Source: Falsiroseomonas ponticola | GTDB lineage: Bacteria; Pseudomonadota; Alphaproteobacteria; Acetobacterales; Acetobacteraceae | NCBI RefSeq assembly: GCF_016805305.1 | Contig: NZ_JAERQN010000004.1 | Coordinates: 434,001-498,000, forward strand | Direction of reading: 5' to 3' | Length of the DNA stretch: 64,000 bases | Part shown: positions 11,101-18,410 of the stretch, one piece after another | How the letters are laid out: each line of letters starts with the position of its first letter | How positions within the stretch are numbered: position 1 is the first letter of the stretch | Program-made: the position numbers and the translations under genes | Notes under the pieces: model-generated | Database searches by the model: none | What the model was told of the DNA's origin: nothing | Seen by the model: only the letters and a program-made list of their open reading frames with translations

Positions 11101-11182
11101 TGCGATGGAGGAGGATGAGCTGGCGGCGCTGCTGGAAGCCGAACTCGGCGCGGCCGGCGCGGCCCTGGGGGCGCGCGCATGA
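5102..11182 (+). CDS. Modular PKS: KS-AT-MT-MT-KR-ACP
   Basis: This protein has 2026 residues. I chose the GTG at 5102 because GTGA overlaps the previous stop and a purine-rich run lies just upstream; an upstream ATG at 5048 would overlap the previous gene by 58 bases. Domains: KS (about 4-423, Cys177), AT (about 513-813, GHSLGEY with Ser600, HAFH motif, so malonyl-CoA is expected), two methyltransferases in tandem (about 878-1157 and 1275-1506), KR (about 1636-1826) and ACP (about 1913-1986, GLDSLMTVE). The first MT (DFGCGHAADL, LTFGLM...GFSW) resembles the family that includes PKS O-methyltransferases. The second (EIGCGTGG, NVLHAT) is the usual C-methylating type. There is no DH, so an alpha-methyl, beta-methoxy or enol-ether unit is a reasonable inference. 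The KR has His where the catalytic Tyr is usual (QANHAAAN). The acidic C-terminal tail is probably a docking segment. Confidence 0.92.
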   Translation: MTAGREPIAIIGMGCRFAGQAVDPASLWSLVSQGGDAVRPIRRWDHAAWQSADPEQPGRTTQAEAALLDGIEEFDAAFFGIAPREAEAMDPQQRLVMEVAWEALEDAAIPPDRLEGIAGGVYLGLYNSNYGLIGRGSPDASRIGAWSASGTHTSIAPGRIAFRLGLTGPAVALDTACSSSLVAVHLAVQSLRAGECAVALAGGVHLILSPLPLVASAKLGAASPTSRCRAFDAAADGFAHGEGCGVVVLKRLSDAVASGDRVLAVIHGSAVNQDGRSAGLTAPSGPAQEAVLRAALADASLPPAEIDAIEAHGTGTALGDPIEMHALRSVFAGDRARPLAVGSAKTNIGHTEAAAGIAGLIKAVLMLRHQQVAPSLHFTRLNPHIDLTGARIEVPTRLEATPLRHIGVSSFGFSGTNAHIILGAAPAAEPAADPRPAHVLPLSARDPAALTALTARWQQALSEPGADLPALARTAATGRASLPRRIAIVARDAASAAEALSKAEATTATRPRIAFLVTGQGSAFPGMARGLAETAPVFRRVLDRCDAVMGLPAPLSRLFEDGAALARADIAQPALFALSAGLGALWRSWGVEPVALLGHSLGEYAAAHLAGVLPLEDAARLVAARGRLTQALPAGGAMAAVLGPNGQAVLARHPALELSGENGAEAITVAGPQSAIAALLDDPALARQGLEARPLAVSHAFHSRLLDPMLDALEAEARAIPHNPPAIPVIGNLAGAVVARHDAAYWRAHARQPVRFAQGLASLAAMGVTHAVELGAMPMLSGFARAALPALVTLPTLARARPGQDGATLGWTTAMQSVARLWQDGVEIDWPAFHQPYPTRTTSAPTYPFQRERFWLADPTLDRAAPSTTADRAAPEVGDARVTGFYDELTTIASHYADPGDGSEGHLTFGLMPAPRAGFSWLRALFAGPSEPDSYALLRRAQHALKQAIFAPVDFNRAQRVLDFGCGHAADLCDIALRHPHLRLDGCTISAEQVQVGRARAARAGLADRLRIHHRDSARDPFPGRYDVIFGVEVSGLIEDKAGLFDNIRDHLEPGGALVIADFVAAGDGIAAPDTASFTSTAEEWARLLAERGLRLTDCVDTSAEVAHFLDDPGFEAEVDRLVAQHGLSDLTRRHLLSNDNIGRALRRGVMRYVLLVARQDATAPVTRLLAANRARLAAPDRWEQAEPWRGWFHHLTWQPDPVAQAVAQGSALLAEAAGAAAATDRLARAWIGAARLADCTPAPRFARLHAYLSRLAANTEDPATLSVPDLPEARLLARSGPHLRAVLEGRADPLDLLFGDGGAVAEALYAASPAARAVNGIAAAAFAQLLEGRGAARVLEIGCGTGGTTQALLPRLRAGDSYRVTDVSPAFVQAARRRFGLEGEVLDISAPPAATGTADIVVAANVLHATPDLRRTLRHAASLLAEDGALLLVENAGELAWGDLTFGLTDGMWAFADTDLRPGHALLPPPAWVALLAELGFVAQAHQPGDARTAALSGQFVLVARRTRATTDIVWRAPRGANAEAVLAEALPILQQAASLPSPPRIWIGTDRARAINAGDAPDPAQAALWGFANALAIEAPELRVTLVDSDDPATLDREVAAGTAETRIAWRQGHRHLARVDRLHAPEAAPSLRAEGTWLVTGGLAGVGLAVARWLADQGASHLVLLGRTAHAIGAFPPGVRVTTVTGDVADEATLTALLSAIERDGPPLIGVMHAAGVLDDGLLAQQTPAKMAAVLRPKLEGARLLDRLTRRLAPRHFVLFSSSAALLGSAAQANHAAANAAMDAIAEARRAEGLPALSIAWGAWDEVGAAARAGAGVARRGLLPMAPDQALAALGLALSAEQATLGILDVDWGRFLARFAPHPVPPVFAGFRATTTTTSAIDAAPGQPASATLRDRIEAAPQAERAALLLAAVRETVARILGLADGALPPAEAPLRELGLDSLMTVELRNALAAACETKLPATLVFEHPSCDALAWHLGATVFADLLPAATPADALDAMEEDELAALLEAELGAAGAALGARA
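5822..7654 (+). repeat. Near-identical KS-AT duplication, copy 1
   Basis: This 1833-bp segment runs from the middle of the KS (GEGCGVVV) through the whole AT to the post-AT linker (YPFQR). It matches 34307-36139 with a constant offset of 28485 at both ends, so there is no net indel. Differences are scattered substitutions. Outside these limits the two genes diverge quickly. Confidence 0.9.
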
Positions 11183-14100
11183 GCCTCTCGCCCGAGGACC
11201 GGATGAGGGAGGCGGTGCGCACCATCCAGGCGCTGCGCAAGCGCGTGGACGAGCTCTCCGCCGCGCGCAACGCGCCGATCGCCGTCATCGGGCTCGCCTG
11301 CCGCTTCCCGGGCGCCGAGACCCCCGCCGCGCTGTGGGACCTGCTGGCCGCCGGCCGCGACGCGGTGGGCCCGATCCCTACCGATCGCTGGGATGCCGAG
11401 GCCTGGTATTCGCCCGATCCCGACGCGCCCGGCCGCATCGCCTTCCGGGAGGGCGGCTTCATCCGCGATGTCGATGCCTTCGATGCCGCCCGCTTCGGCA
11501 TCGCGGCGAAGGAAGCCGCGGGGATGGACCCGCAGCACCGGCTGCTGATGGAACTCGCCTGGCAGGCGCTGGAAGCGGCGGCGATGAAGCCGGATGCACT
11601 CGGCGGCAGTGCCACGGGCGTCTTCCTCGGCCTCAATGCGGGCGATCACCTCCAGGCCGTGATGACGGACCCGGCGCGGCTCGGCACCCATGCGCTGGCC
11701 GGCGCGGTCGCGTCGCTCGCCGCGGGGCGCATCGCCTATGCGCTGGGGCTGAACGGCCCCGCCCTGGTGGTGGATACCGCCTGCTCCTCCTCCCTCGTCG
11801 CCACGCATCTCGCCGTTCAGGCGCTGCGGGCGCGGGAATGCGACATGGCGCTGGCCGGCGGCGCGCATCTGATGCTGGCGCCGCAGGTCTCCGTCGCGCT
11901 CAGCCGCGCGCGCATGATGGCGCGCGACGGGCGCTGCAAGGCCTTCGATGCCAGCGCCGATGGCTTCGGCCAGGGCGAGGGCGGCGGCATGGTGGTGCTG
12001 AAGCGCCTGGCCGATGCGGAAGCCGCGGGCGATCCCGTGCTGGCCGTCATCCGCGGCGCCGCGCTGAACCAGGATGGCCGCAGCGCCGGCATCACCGCGC
12101 CGAGCCTCGGCGCGCAGCAGGCGGTGATCCGCGCGGCGCTGGCCGATGCCGGCCTGGCGCCCGCCGATATCGACGCGATCGAGGCCCATGGCACCGGCAC
12201 GGCGCTGGGCGATCCGGTGGAGTTGCACGCGCTCGCCGCCGTCTTCGGCCAGGGCCGCGCAAGGCCGCTGCGCGTCGGTTCGCTCAAGACCAATATCGGG
12301 CATACGGCGGCGGCGGCGGGTGTCGCCGGCCTCATCAAGGCGGTGCTGATGCTGGATCGCGGCGCGGTGCCGCCCAGCCTGCATTTCCGGCAGCTCAACC
12401 CGCATGTCGATCTCGGCGCCGCGCCGATCGAGATCCCGACGGCGCTGGTGGCGGAGGCCCCGAAGCGCGTCGGCGTCAGCGGCTTCGGCTTCTCCGGCAC
12501 CAATGCGCATCTCGTGCTGGAAGCGCCGCCTGCGCTGCCCGCCCGCCGCGCGCCCCTGCCGCCAGCGCCGCTGAACCGCCAGGTCTTCCCGCGCCTCCGC
12601 GCCGCACCGCCGGAGACCGCGCTGTTCCCCGGCCGCGTCATCGACAGCCCCGCGGCGGCGCGGCAGGTGGAGGCCGTGCTGGACCTGGCGCTGCTGCCCT
12701 GGCTCGCGGACCACCGCGTGCAGGGCCGCGTCGTCGTGCCCGGCGCGGTCATGATCGCGCTGCTGCTGGCCGCCGCGCCCCCCGGCACCACGGCGCTGGC
12801 CGACATCGCCTTCGCGGAGCCCGTGGTGCTGGAAGCGGCGTCCGTGCGCCTGGTGGCGCTCGGCCAGCCCGATGGCACGCTGCGCGTCGCCTCCCGCGCC
12901 GGCACGGGCTGGCTGACCCATGCGACGGCGCGCGTGGCGGCACTGTCCTCGCCGCTCGAACTGCCCGCTGCCGCCACCACGGCATGGGAACCGCGCGCCG
13001 CCTGGATCGCGCATCTGGCCGCGCTCGGCATCGGGATCGGCCCCGCCTTCCAGGGCATTGCCCGCATCGCCCGTGGCGAGACGACGCAGGCCGCGATCGA
13101 CGCGCTGCCCGGCGTTCCCGGCGCGCCCTTCCACCCCGCGCTGCTGGATGCCGTCCTGCAGGCCGCGGGCGGCACGCTGCCGGCGGAACCGGTGCTGCCC
13201 ATCGGCATCGCGCGGCTCGACCTGCATGCGCCGCTGGCCGGCCCGCTCACCGTCACCGCGCGGCGGCAGGGCGAGGTCATCGACCTGCTGGCAACCGGCG
13301 ATGCCCCCATCGCCTCCATCCGCGGCCTCGCGATCCGGCGCCTGGCGGAGGCGCAGGCCGTGCCGGTGCTGGCCGCCCTGTCCTGGGTACCCGCGCCCCC
13401 GCCCGCACCGGGGCCGCCCGCCACGGCGATCGAGGATCCCAGCCTCGGCCAGGCGCTGGCGCTGGTGCACCGGTCGCTGAGCACCCCCGCGCCGCTGGCC
13501 TTCGTCACGCGCGGCACCGGATTCCAGGCGCTGCTGCATGGCCTCGCCACCGCGCTGGCGGCGGAACGCCCGGAACTGCGCGCCCGCGCCATCACCGTCG
13601 CGCCCGATGCGCCGCCGGCGCTGCTGCGCGCGGAACTCGACGGCGACGGCGCGGAGCCCTCCGTGATGCTGCACGCCGAGGGCCGCTTCGTGCCGCGCCT
13701 CGCGCGGATCGATCCCCCCGGCGGCCAGGTCGCGCTCTCCGGCACCGTGCTCATCACCGGTGGCCTCGGCGGCATCGGGCGGCAGGCGGCGCGCTGGGCG
13801 CTGGACCGGGGGGCGCAGGCGCTGCTGCTTATCGGCCGCACCGCGGCCGAGGCGCCCTTCCCGCAGGCACGCGTGCTGGCCTGCGACATCGCCGCGCCCG
13901 ACGCCACGGCGCGCATCGCCGCGGCGCTGGCCGGCATGCCGCCGCTGCACACGGTCATCCATGCCGCCGGCGTGCTCGACGATGCGATGATCGAGGACCA
14001 GACCGAGGCCCGGATGCAGCGCGTCATCGCGCCGAAGCTCCGCGGTGCCGAGGCGCTGCACGCCCTGCCGCAGCGGCCGGAGCACTTCCTCCTCTTCGGC

Positions 14101-14694
14101 TCCGTCGCCAGCGTGATCGGCGCCGCGGGCCAGGCGGGCTATGCGGCGGCCAATGCGGCGCTCGATGCCGTCGCGCTGCAGCGGCGCGCGCAGGGCCTGC
14201 CCGCGCAATCCATCCTCTGGGGCCGCTGGGCTGACATCGGCATGGCCGCGGCGCTCGACGCCGCCCGCGCGACGCGCGTCTCCGCCCGCGGCCTGCTGCC
14301 CATGGCGCCGGATCGCGCCATGGCCGCGCTCGACGCCGCCATCCTGTCGCAGGAGCCCGCGGTGATGATCGCCGCCTTCGACTGGGCGCGCTTCGCCGAA
14401 ACCGCCCTGCCCGCCTTCGCCCCCCTGCTGCCCGCCACCACGATGAGCGACGGCCCGGTGCGCGACCAGGTCGCGGACATCATCCGCCAGATCCTGGGGG
14501 AGGTGCCGCCCCCCGGCCGCGCCCTCGTCGCCTGCGGGCTCGACAGCCTCATGGCCATGGACCTGCGCAACCGCATCAACCGTCGCTTCGGCACGGCGCT
14601 CGGCTTGGCGGACCTGCTCGGCGGCGCCGATGCCGAAACGCTGGCCGCGCGGATCGAGTCCGAGGCGGAGGAGACGGAGGTGCTGACGCTGTGA
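11179..14694 (+). CDS. Modular PKS: KS-DH-KR-ACP (AT-less)
   Basis: A protein of 1171 residues; its ATG overlaps the previous stop (ATGA). A short coiled-coil N-terminus (about 1-32) looks like a docking helix and is followed by KS (about 33-450, Cys202, EAHGTGT, KTNIGHTA). AT and the KS-AT linker are both missing; only about 40 Pro/Ala-rich residues separate KS from DH. The DH (about 495-725) keeps the HxxxGxxxxP histidine (DHRVQGRVVVPG) and the second-half Asp (HPALLDAV), so it looks active. The KR (about 853-1041) has an LDD motif and intact Tyr/Asn (QAGYAAANAALD). The ACP is at about 1091-1154 (GLDSLMAMD). The expected product is an alpha,beta-unsaturated unmethylated unit. The next gene begins with a TubC-type docking domain, so this C-terminus (acidic, ESEAEETEV) is likely its partner. 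Confidence 0.93.
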   Translation: MSLSPEDRMREAVRTIQALRKRVDELSAARNAPIAVIGLACRFPGAETPAALWDLLAAGRDAVGPIPTDRWDAEAWYSPDPDAPGRIAFREGGFIRDVDAFDAARFGIAAKEAAGMDPQHRLLMELAWQALEAAAMKPDALGGSATGVFLGLNAGDHLQAVMTDPARLGTHALAGAVASLAAGRIAYALGLNGPALVVDTACSSSLVATHLAVQALRARECDMALAGGAHLMLAPQVSVALSRARMMARDGRCKAFDASADGFGQGEGGGMVVLKRLADAEAAGDPVLAVIRGAALNQDGRSAGITAPSLGAQQAVIRAALADAGLAPADIDAIEAHGTGTALGDPVELHALAAVFGQGRARPLRVGSLKTNIGHTAAAAGVAGLIKAVLMLDRGAVPPSLHFRQLNPHVDLGAAPIEIPTALVAEAPKRVGVSGFGFSGTNAHLVLEAPPALPARRAPLPPAPLNRQVFPRLRAAPPETALFPGRVIDSPAAARQVEAVLDLALLPWLADHRVQGRVVVPGAVMIALLLAAAPPGTTALADIAFAEPVVLEAASVRLVALGQPDGTLRVASRAGTGWLTHATARVAALSSPLELPAAATTAWEPRAAWIAHLAALGIGIGPAFQGIARIARGETTQAAIDALPGVPGAPFHPALLDAVLQAAGGTLPAEPVLPIGIARLDLHAPLAGPLTVTARRQGEVIDLLATGDAPIASIRGLAIRRLAEAQAVPVLAALSWVPAPPPAPGPPATAIEDPSLGQALALVHRSLSTPAPLAFVTRGTGFQALLHGLATALAAERPELRARAITVAPDAPPALLRAELDGDGAEPSVMLHAEGRFVPRLARIDPPGGQVALSGTVLITGGLGGIGRQAARWALDRGAQALLLIGRTAAEAPFPQARVLACDIAAPDATARIAAALAGMPPLHTVIHAAGVLDDAMIEDQTEARMQRVIAPKLRGAEALHALPQRPEHFLLFGSVASVIGAAGQAGYAAANAALDAVALQRRAQGLPAQSILWGRWADIGMAAALDAARATRVSARGLLPMAPDRAMAALDAAILSQEPAVMIAAFDWARFAETALPAFAPLLPATTMSDGPVRDQVADIIRQILGEVPPPGRALVACGLDSLMAMDLRNRINRRFGTALGLADLLGGADAETLAARIESEAEETEVLTL

Positions 14695-17600
14695 CCACCG
14701 CCGCCTTCCTGCAGGACCTGGAACGCCGCGGCGTCACGCTCTCCGTCAGCGGCGACGAACTCTCGCTGCGCGCGCCGCGCGGCGTGCTGACGGAAGCCGA
14801 TCGCGACCGGCTGCGGGCGGAGAAGGCCGCGATCCTCGCCCTGCTGCGCGGCGACGAAACGCCCACCGATGAGCCCTTCCCGCTGACGGAAATCCAGCAG
14901 GCCTATCTGGTCGGCCGCTCGGCGGAACTCGAACTCGGCCGCGTCGGCTGCCACGCCTACCGCGAATTCGAATCCGACAGCATCGACCTCGACCGGCTGG
15001 AGGAAGCCTGGAACCGCCTGGTCGCGCGCCACCCGATGCTGCGCGCCGTCGTCACGCCCGATGGCCGCCAGCGCGTGCTGCCCGAGGTCCCGCGCGTGAC
15101 GATCGAGCGCATCGACCTGCGCGAGGCCGCCGATGCCGGAGCCCTGCTGGCGGCGGAGCGGGAGGCGCGGTCGCACCACGTCTTCGACCCGCATGCCTGG
15201 CCGCTCTTCTCGCTGAAGGCCGCGCTGCTGCCGGGCGGGCGGGTGCGGCTTGGCGTCGGCATCGACCTGCTGCTGGCGGATGCGGCCGCGCTGGTCACGC
15301 TGTTCCGCGACTGGGGCGCGCTTTACGCCGCGCCGGATGCGGTGCCGCCGCCGCCTGCCGCGCGCTTCGCAGACCATGCGCGGCGCCTGCCGCAGCCGAG
15401 CGATCGAGACCGCGCCTATTGGCAGGCGCGGCTGGCCGATTTCCCGCCCGGGCCCGATCTGCCGCTGCTGCCGGTCGCCGGCCCGCCACGCTTCACCCGC
15501 CGCACGCATCGCATCCCGGCCCCCGCGTGGCAGGCGCTGCGTGCCGCCGCCGCCGCGCGCGGCATCACCGCCTCCGTCCTGCTCGCCACCGCGCTGGCCG
15601 ATGCGCTGGCGGGGTGGAGCCGCCGGTCGCGCTTCGCCATCACCCTCACGCAATTCGCCGCACCGCCGGGCATGGAGGGCGTGGTCGGCGACTTCACCTC
15701 CACCATCCCGCTGGAAGCCGATGTCACGCCGCCGCGCTTCGAGGATCGCGCCCGCGCGCTGCAGGCGCGCCTCGCCGCCGATCTCGACCATGCCTCCATG
15801 AGCGGCGTCGCGGTGCTGCGGGAGATCCGGCGCCTGCGGCCCGAAGCGGCCGCCGTGCCCGTCGTCTTCACCTCCACCATCGGGCATCCCTCGCTGGGCG
15901 GCGTGACATCGCCGCTCGCCTGGCTGGGCGAGACGGTCTTCGCGGTGACGCAGACGCCGCAGGTGGTGCTGGACCACCATGTGTTCGAGGAAGCCGGCGC
16001 GCTGGTGCTGGGCTGGGATGCGGTGGAGGCCGCCTTCCCGCCCGGTGTGCTGGACGCGCTGGTGGCCGCGCAGGCGTCGCTGCTCGCCGCGCTGCTGAGC
16101 GGGGAAGGCTGGACGCGCGACGCCAGCGCCTGCCGCCCGTCCCAGCCCCGCGCGAGCCTGACCGAAGCCGCCCCGCCACGCCTGCTGCACGCGGCGCTGG
16201 AGGAAGCGGCCCGCGCCACGCCCGACCGCCCGGCGGTGATCGATGCGGAGCGCGTGCTGGACCACGCGACCCTGCACGCCGCCGCCGGCCACCTGGCCGC
16301 GACGCTGCGCGACCGGCTCGGCGGCGAGGCGCGGGACCGCCTGGTCGCCATCGTGCTGCCCAAGGGCTGGCGGCAGGTCGTGGCCGTGCTCGCCGTGCTG
16401 AAGGCCGGCGCCGCTTACCTGCCCGTCGATCCCGCGCTGCCCGCCGAACGCCGCCGCTACCTGATCGCGCAGGGCGAGGCGCTGCCCCTCGAGGATCCCG
16501 CCGAGGTCGATGCAGCCCTCGCCGCCGCCCTCTCCGGCCAACCGCCCGCGCTGCCGCCGGTCGAGGATCCCTCGCGCCTCGCCTATGTCATCTACACCTC
16601 CGGCTCCACCGGCCAGCCCAAGGGCGTGATGATCGAACACCAGGCGGCGGTGGCCACCGTGGATGAGATCAACCGCCGCTGGGCCATCGGCGCGGAGGAT
16701 CGCGCCTTCGGCCTTTCCGCGCTCGGCTTCGACCTCTCGGTCTGGGACATCTTCGGCCCGCTGGCCAAGGGCGGCGCGGTGGTGCTGCCGCCGCCGGAGG
16801 CCGCGCGCGATCCCGGCGCCTGGGCCGCGCTGCTGGTGCGCCATCGCGTCACGGTCTGGAACAGCGTGCCGGCGCTGATGGCGATGCAGATGGAACACGG
16901 GCTGCCCGTGGGCCATGCGCTGCGCCTCGTGATGATGTCGGGCGACTGGGTGCCGGTGGAACTCGTCCGGCGCCTCCAGGCCGCGCTGCCGCAGGCCGCG
17001 CTGGTCGCGCTGGGCGGCGCCACGGAGGCGGCGATCTGGTCCAACGCGCATGAGATCGGCGCCCTCGACCCCGCCTGGCCCAGCATCCCCTACGGCCTGC
17101 CGCTGGCGGGCCAGATGCTGCATGTCGTCGATGCGCGCGGCGCGCCCTGTCCCGATTGGGTGACGGGCGAGATCGAGATTGCGGGCGCGGGCCTGGCCCG
17201 CGGCTATTGGCGCGACCCTGTCCGCACGGCGGAGCGCTTCGTCACCAACCCCTTCACCGGCGAACGCCGCTACCGCACCGGCGATCTCGGCCGCTTCCGC
17301 CCGCATGGGGATGGCACCGGCCCGACGCCGATCGAGTTCCTCGGCCGCGAGGATTTCCAGGTGAAGATCCAGGGCTACCGGATCGAATTGGGGGAGATCG
17401 AGGCCGCGCTGGAATCGCACCCCGAGGTCGCTAGCGCCTGCGCGACGGTGGTGGAGGGTCCCGGCGGCAAGGCGCTGCATGCCTTCGTCGCACCGCGTCG
17501 TGACTCCTGGGACCGCGCGCGCCGCGTCCTCTCCCGCCCCGGCCTGCGACGGGACGGTGCCGCGCGCCTGCCCCTGCCGCATCGCGCGAGCGAGGAGAGC

Positions 17601-18410
17601 TACGACACCCGCCGCACCATCCGCCGCTTCACGGAGGCCGTGCCGCCGCCGGCCGCGCTGGAAGCGGTGGTCGCGGCCGCCGGCATGCCCGTGACCGTGC
17701 TGAACCGGGCGGAGGCCGGCGGGCCCGGCATCGCCATCCCCGATCCCGCCACCGCCCGCGTCGCTTCGGCCGCCGGCGCGCTGCTGCTGCTGGAAGCGCC
17801 GCGCAGCCGCACCGCGCTGCTCGCCGCCGGGCGCGCCGGGCAGCGGATGATGCAGGCGGCGGAGGCGCAGGGCCTAGGCCTTTGCGCCATCGGCCTGCTG
17901 CTGAAGGATGGCGCGCCGGTGCTGCACGCCTTCGCCTGCGGCGTGCCCGCCACCGAGGTCGCGGGCATCGACCTGGCCGGCGCGCTGCGGGAACACTGCG
18001 CCGCGCTGCTGCCCGCCTACATGGTGCCGCGTCACCTGCATCTGTTGGAATCGCTGCCGCTCAGCGCCAACGGCAAGGTGGACCGCGCCGCGCTGAAGCC
18101 GCCGAGCGTGGAGACGGCCGCCCCCGCCGGCGCAACGGAATCCGGCGTGGCCGCACTGGTGGCGGAAGCGCTCGGCCAGGCCGTCGCCTCGCAGCGCAAC
18201 CTCTTCGATGCCGGCGCCACCTCGCTGCACATGGTGCGCCTCCAGCGCCTGCTGGCGGAGCGCATGGGCAGCCGCCTCTCCGTCGTGGACCTCTTCCGCC
18301 TGCCCAGCATCGCCGCCATCGCCGGTGCCCTGGCCGGGGAGGCAGCGGAGGGCGCGGTGCAGGGCGGGCTCGACCGCGCCGCGCGCCGCCGCGCGGCCCA
18401 GCGCCGATGA
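14691..18410 (+). CDS. NRPS: TubC docking-Cy-A(interrupted oxidase)-PCP, Cys predicted
   Basis: A protein of 1239 residues, overlapping the previous gene by 4 bases. Residues 1-55 match a TubC-type N-terminal docking domain. A heterocyclisation domain follows (about 60-480, DxxxxD at D192-D197 in place of HHxxxDG). The A domain (about 495-930) has YTSGSTGQPKGVMIEH, FDLSVWDIFG, WNSVPAL, MMSGDW and GGATEAAIWS, the pattern of Cys-activating domains. Expected action: load Cys, condense and cyclise to a thiazoline. Between core motifs A8 and A10 (about 935-1095) sits an insert that keeps an N-terminal RRTIRRF and a C-terminal GLGLCAIG, as in FMN oxidases of EpoB/BlmIII type. It lacks the middle KYRYxSAGxLYPVQ flavin-binding part. 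The A domain then resumes (LPLSANGKVDR) and ends with a PCP (Ser1178 in GATSLHM). Confidence 0.92.
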   Translation: MTTAAFLQDLERRGVTLSVSGDELSLRAPRGVLTEADRDRLRAEKAAILALLRGDETPTDEPFPLTEIQQAYLVGRSAELELGRVGCHAYREFESDSIDLDRLEEAWNRLVARHPMLRAVVTPDGRQRVLPEVPRVTIERIDLREAADAGALLAAEREARSHHVFDPHAWPLFSLKAALLPGGRVRLGVGIDLLLADAAALVTLFRDWGALYAAPDAVPPPPAARFADHARRLPQPSDRDRAYWQARLADFPPGPDLPLLPVAGPPRFTRRTHRIPAPAWQALRAAAAARGITASVLLATALADALAGWSRRSRFAITLTQFAAPPGMEGVVGDFTSTIPLEADVTPPRFEDRARALQARLAADLDHASMSGVAVLREIRRLRPEAAAVPVVFTSTIGHPSLGGVTSPLAWLGETVFAVTQTPQVVLDHHVFEEAGALVLGWDAVEAAFPPGVLDALVAAQASLLAALLSGEGWTRDASACRPSQPRASLTEAAPPRLLHAALEEAARATPDRPAVIDAERVLDHATLHAAAGHLAATLRDRLGGEARDRLVAIVLPKGWRQVVAVLAVLKAGAAYLPVDPALPAERRRYLIAQGEALPLEDPAEVDAALAAALSGQPPALPPVEDPSRLAYVIYTSGSTGQPKGVMIEHQAAVATVDEINRRWAIGAEDRAFGLSALGFDLSVWDIFGPLAKGGAVVLPPPEAARDPGAWAALLVRHRVTVWNSVPALMAMQMEHGLPVGHALRLVMMSGDWVPVELVRRLQAALPQAALVALGGATEAAIWSNAHEIGALDPAWPSIPYGLPLAGQMLHVVDARGAPCPDWVTGEIEIAGAGLARGYWRDPVRTAERFVTNPFTGERRYRTGDLGRFRPHGDGTGPTPIEFLGREDFQVKIQGYRIELGEIEAALESHPEVASACATVVEGPGGKALHAFVAPRRDSWDRARRVLSRPGLRRDGAARLPLPHRASEESYDTRRTIRRFTEAVPPPAALEAVVAAAGMPVTVLNRAEAGGPGIAIPDPATARVASAAGALLLLEAPRSRTALLAAGRAGQRMMQAAEAQGLGLCAIGLLLKDGAPVLHAFACGVPATEVAGIDLAGALREHCAALLPAYMVPRHLHLLESLPLSANGKVDRAALKPPSVETAAPAGATESGVAALVAEALGQAVASQRNLFDAGATSLHMVRLQRLLAERMGSRLSVVDLFRLPSIAAIAGALAGEAAEGAVQGGLDRAARRRAAQRR
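17500..17995 (+). other. Truncated FMN-oxidase insert inside the A domain
   Basis: This segment of the NRPS lies between A8 (GYRIELGEIE) and A10 (NGKVDR), where Cy-A-Ox enzymes carry an oxidase of about 250 residues. About 165 residues remain. The SYDTRRTIRRF end is kept, as are the MMQAAEAQGLGLCAIG end and a hydrophobic strand before it. The SAGxLYPVQ and YYYxP segment is missing, and the usual EAGYM reads AAGRA. On its own it is unlikely to hold FMN. Confidence 0.75.

Noticed and set aside
10078..14208. Long minus-strand frame opposite the second and third synthases
   Set aside because: Same GC effect; no recognisable family and it fully overlaps two intact, domain-rich genes.
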